DNA from: Panulirus ornatus
Taxonomy: Eukaryota > Arthropoda > Malacostraca > Decapoda > Palinuridae
Length of the DNA stretch: 64,000 nt
Direction of reading: 5' to 3'
Assembly (NCBI RefSeq): GCF_036320965.1
Contig: NC_092279.1
Coordinates: 17,276,241 to 17,340,240 of the forward strand
The translations under genes were made by a program, and so were the position numbers. Shown here piece by piece: positions 61,353 to 64,000 of this stretch (its first letter is position 1; the number at the start of each line of letters is the position of its first letter). The notes beneath the pieces were generated by a model that saw only the letters and a list, made by a program, of their open reading frames with translations, did not search any database and had not been told where the DNA came from.

Positions 61353-61428
<76 letters not shown>

Positions 61429-61429
61429 A
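61353..61429. repeat. (TC)n microsatellite
   Basis: TC repeats of about 77 bp with one interruption. Confidence 0.96.
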
Positions 61430-61607
61430 CACACACTCTAGAAGTAACATTAATACATTGTGGTGTCATAACTATGATGTCATCCTTTTAAAAGAGAAAA
61501 ATCTCCCAAGTTAGCGCAGTAGACTCGATAAATGGAAAAATATTACTCTGAAAAATGATTGACCTCAAGCCATAAACGAAACGGTGATCATTTTTCGAAT
61601 AAGAGTT

Positions 61608-61684
<77 letters not shown>
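61608..61684. repeat. (TG)n followed by (GA)n
   Basis: (TG)12 then (GA)26, directly adjoining. Confidence 0.96.
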
Positions 61685-61686
<2 letters not shown>

Positions 61687-62145
61687 CTTTGTTACGTTCT
61701 TAAGTCATATAATATGTATTTTCACGATGGAGCCCAAGGACCTCATTTACGGTGCTCCTGCAGCTTGGATGTGCTGGGCTGGTCGTATACACGGCGAGTT
61801 TGTGTCTGTGTGTGTGTGTGTGTCTGTGTGGGTGGGTGGGTGTGTGGGTTTGTAGTCTTAATTAACTTTTAACACTAAAAGATGTTAAAAAAAAATATTA
61901 CCGGATGGTTGATGTACCCTAATGTTTACGGCCTTTATGACCACAACAGTTGATACACTATAAAATCCGACAGACCAACCGTTCACCTCTTCGTGGCTGC
62001 GTTCCGCGCAGGAGCAGGGCAACGTGGGCTCCTTTTTCGAGTTGGGGAAAAAACCCTGGACGGTTTTTATTCATTTATTTCTTTTTTTTCGTTGGTGGCT
62101 TTGTCGAAGATGACTTCTGTCATCGCAGTGCAACCACTTTCAGGC

Positions 62146-62148
<3 letters not shown>

Positions 62149-62183
<35 letters not shown>

Positions 62184-62191
62184 TATAAAAA

Positions 62192-62261
<70 letters not shown>
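62149..62261. repeat. T32-A23 inverted homopolymers followed by (AT)n
   Basis: T32 at 62149-62180, a six-base AAGTAT, A23 at 62187-62209, then (AT)26. The two homopolymers can form a 23-bp stem with a six-base loop. Confidence 0.95.
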
Positions 62262-62264
<3 letters not shown>

Positions 62265-62536
62265 ACTTCCCTTTTTCTAGAGGCTCCTACTCAGGGCTGT
62301 GTGTGGCTGCACTGGGTGATCTGTCGTCTAGAATTCGATCAGGAAAGTGATATTTCCAGCACTCCGTTCTGCCCCGGGAGAGGGGGATAGACGGAACCCA
62401 CGGACAACCCTGGTTGTTCCACTACCAAGGGTCGTCCGCTACTGCAGGTCGTCTCACTACTGAGGTGGTCGTGCTACCTATGATCAGCTCAGTACTTGAA
62501 GTCGTTCACCCACCTGAGAGTGCCGCTGCTACTGAC

Positions 62537-62829
62537 CTGCAGACGATGATGGCAGCGACGATGACCAGGACGAAGAGCGTGGCGGCCGAGACGATGACCA
62601 CGGCCAGGGGGGCCCTGACGCTGGGGGAGCGCTGGTCCTCGCGGGCCCCCAGGAGGCTGGGGCAGGTGATGGCAGGGCCCTGACAGTGGTGCCGGGGAGA
62701 GGCGTCGGGAGGTGTTGGTGGAGGAGGAGGAGGAGGCAGCATGAAGGTAGGGGGAGGCGACCCTCCACACTCACACTCGCCAGGATCCCACTCACCGTCC
62801 GCCCAGCTGTGTCCTGCCATACTCGCCAC
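62537..62829 (-). CDS. Exon A: stalk and transmembrane segment of a type I membrane protein (partial gene)
   Basis: This is the most upstream exon I can support for a minus-strand gene. It is preceded by a pyrimidine-rich tract ending CTCCCTCCGTGCAG and followed by the donor CTGCAG|GTCAGT. It enters at phase 0 and leaves after two bases of an Arg codon. Read straight through it encodes 97 complete residues: a Cys pair (GECECGG), a run of seven prolines, the segment GPAITCPSLL, then a hydrophobic helix at about residues 73-96 (starts APLAVVIVSA, ends AAIIVC) followed by Arg. The positive charge after the helix fits a cytoplasmic C terminus. It joins the next exon in phase across a 5.6-kb intron. 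An internal donor/acceptor pair (62795 and 62680) could remove the Pro-rich part; see findings. No homologue is recognised, and the upstream ectodomain exons and start codon were not found. Confidence 0.7.
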
Positions 62830-64000
62830 CTGCACGGAGGGAGAGAAACAACTTTGATAACAACTTGCATGAAGACACCAACCTCAAGGATTCACGAGCA
62901 CTTAGATCTATCCTAAAGCATCATAGTGTTCAGTAAAGTTATTCAATACAGTTGAGATTGTATTAAGTATATTAGAATTCATGTATTTTGGCGGGTCTCA
63001 TTAATTATAGGCAATAAATCATAAGCACTCACACACACACTTAACCTCTGCCTTTTGGGCCGGATGGGGGTACCTTGATTACTGCCTGAGAGACTCTGTG
63101 TAGGTGTGACGTGTCGGTATTTAAAAGTGGGCTTCTGTCCCCGTCAGGAGGTAGTGGGGTATCGGTATAACCCACTACTACTGGGGTACTGAGGTACTCA
63201 CTGTCATCAGGCGAAGTCCTCACATTCATCAGGGAATTTTTTTTCCACACCACTCGGTACTGATGACCTCATTATCATCAAATGAACCCCCCTCACTGTT
63301 GTCATGAGGGCTTCCACTCGACGTACTGCTGAGGTCCTCACTAAGAAATGGTGACGTTCTGAAAAGTATCGGGATTAAGACGCCTTCCCGAGGGCTGGAG
63401 TCTGCTGCACCTCCCTGCAGCCATCGCTGGTGTTACTGAGGTGAACGTGTTGGCAGATAACCGGGCGTTCTTCTTGCAAGGTCTGAAGAGCGCGGCGGAG
63501 GACGATCTTTCGGATACACAGCCATAAAGGAAGATCTTACAAAATAGACGACTACGAGGGCATATGGATGCACGGACAGACGAACGTTGGAGGAGGAGAA
63601 AACATCATTGAACATCAAGCAGGAGAGTATATGCCGTCTGGGTGTTTATCATGCCAGGAGACCATGGGAACTCCCTCCCGCCCTTCAGGTATACGACAGA
63701 TGGCCGTCGTATACCTTGGATGACATTATCGGTCAGACCCGCAGTGATTTTTTGGAATTCTTATAGACTATTCATGTGTTTTGTGACCGACAACTTCAAC
63801 CACACAACTCAACAGAATACAGGGAACTTCTTGATGTGCGAATAATGTGTTAAATACTTCGACCAAAATATATATATATATATATATATATATCAGTCCT
63901 GTAATCCTAATATGAATACTTGGTGGTTTTTTTCCTCAAAAAACTTGTGTCCATTACATGTCAGGGACCTGAATGTCTCTACTGCCACCAGTTGCTCTAA
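62830..64000. other. Upstream of exon A: no further exon recognised
   Basis: The gene must continue 5' of 62829, but no convincing minus-strand exon with matching phase was found here. It contains short (CA)n near 63.03 kb and (TA)n at 63871-63892. The missing ectodomain exons may be beyond the window. Confidence 0.4.

Larger units (their letters stand above)
56961..62536 (-). other. Long intron between exons A and B, filled with repeats
   Basis: Inferred minus-strand intron of 5.6 kb running from GTCAGT to CCCCAGCAG. It holds (CT)n at 57639-57707, (CA)n at 58960-59015, (TC)n at 59852-59898, a short 34-bp array near 60.05-60.19 kb, a 20-bp array at 60.28-60.37 kb, a 35-bp array at 60.69-61.08 kb, (TC)n at 61.35-61.43 kb, (TG)n(GA)n at 61.61-61.68 kb and the T32/A23/(AT)n block at 62.15-62.26 kb. 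I found no extra in-phase exon here. Confidence 0.55.

Overview
This window is eukaryotic nuclear DNA, most likely from an arthropod and probably a decapod crustacean. There are no operons or bacterial-style genes. Spliced exons sit among very dense dinucleotide microsatellites, long minisatellites and decayed LINE fragments. The decapod call rests mainly on a dispersed retroposon at 11481-11635 whose sequence I remember as common in decapod genomes. That is memory, not a search, so the taxonomic call is an inference.

The one well-supported gene is on the minus strand at about 55.97-62.83 kb and runs out of the region I can resolve at its 5' side. Three exons (62829-62537, 56960-56728, 56453-55966) have good splice signals, and both splice junctions are in phase. 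Together they give a 337-residue C-terminal part of a type I single-pass membrane protein: a Pro-rich extracellular stalk, one transmembrane helix, and a cytoplasmic tail of about 240 residues with several tyrosine motifs. I do not recognise the family. The rest of the ectodomain and the promoter were not found in the window. Five other exon-like segments (6.9, 33.0, 33.5, 45.8 and 55.1-55.7 kb) are listed as weak candidates.

Region by region. 0-9 kb is mostly unique sequence with a (CGTC)n edge and one purine-rich 30-bp minisatellite. 9-14 kb has degenerate repeats, the retroposon with a 13-bp target-site duplication, and microsatellites. 16-26.4 kb is a run of minisatellites with units of about 18, 21, 24, 26, 27, 31, 36, 48 and 59 bp. 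It includes an inverted pair of 21-bp arrays and a 26-bp array that repeats a consensus 5' splice site about 30 times. 26.7-31.3 kb is one minisatellite of about 4.6 kb (28/31-bp units), followed by a 32-bp array up to 32.4 kb. 33-39 kb is microsatellite-rich with small arrays. 40-52 kb holds at least five decayed non-LTR reverse transcriptase fragments in both orientations, plus 22-bp and 16-bp arrays. 53-64 kb has long (TA)n tracts and the membrane-protein gene.

No tRNA, rRNA, CRISPR array, insertion sequence or replication origin was recognised. The very long open frames through the minisatellites, up to 1551 codons, are by-products of repeat units that lack stop codons and should not be read as genes.
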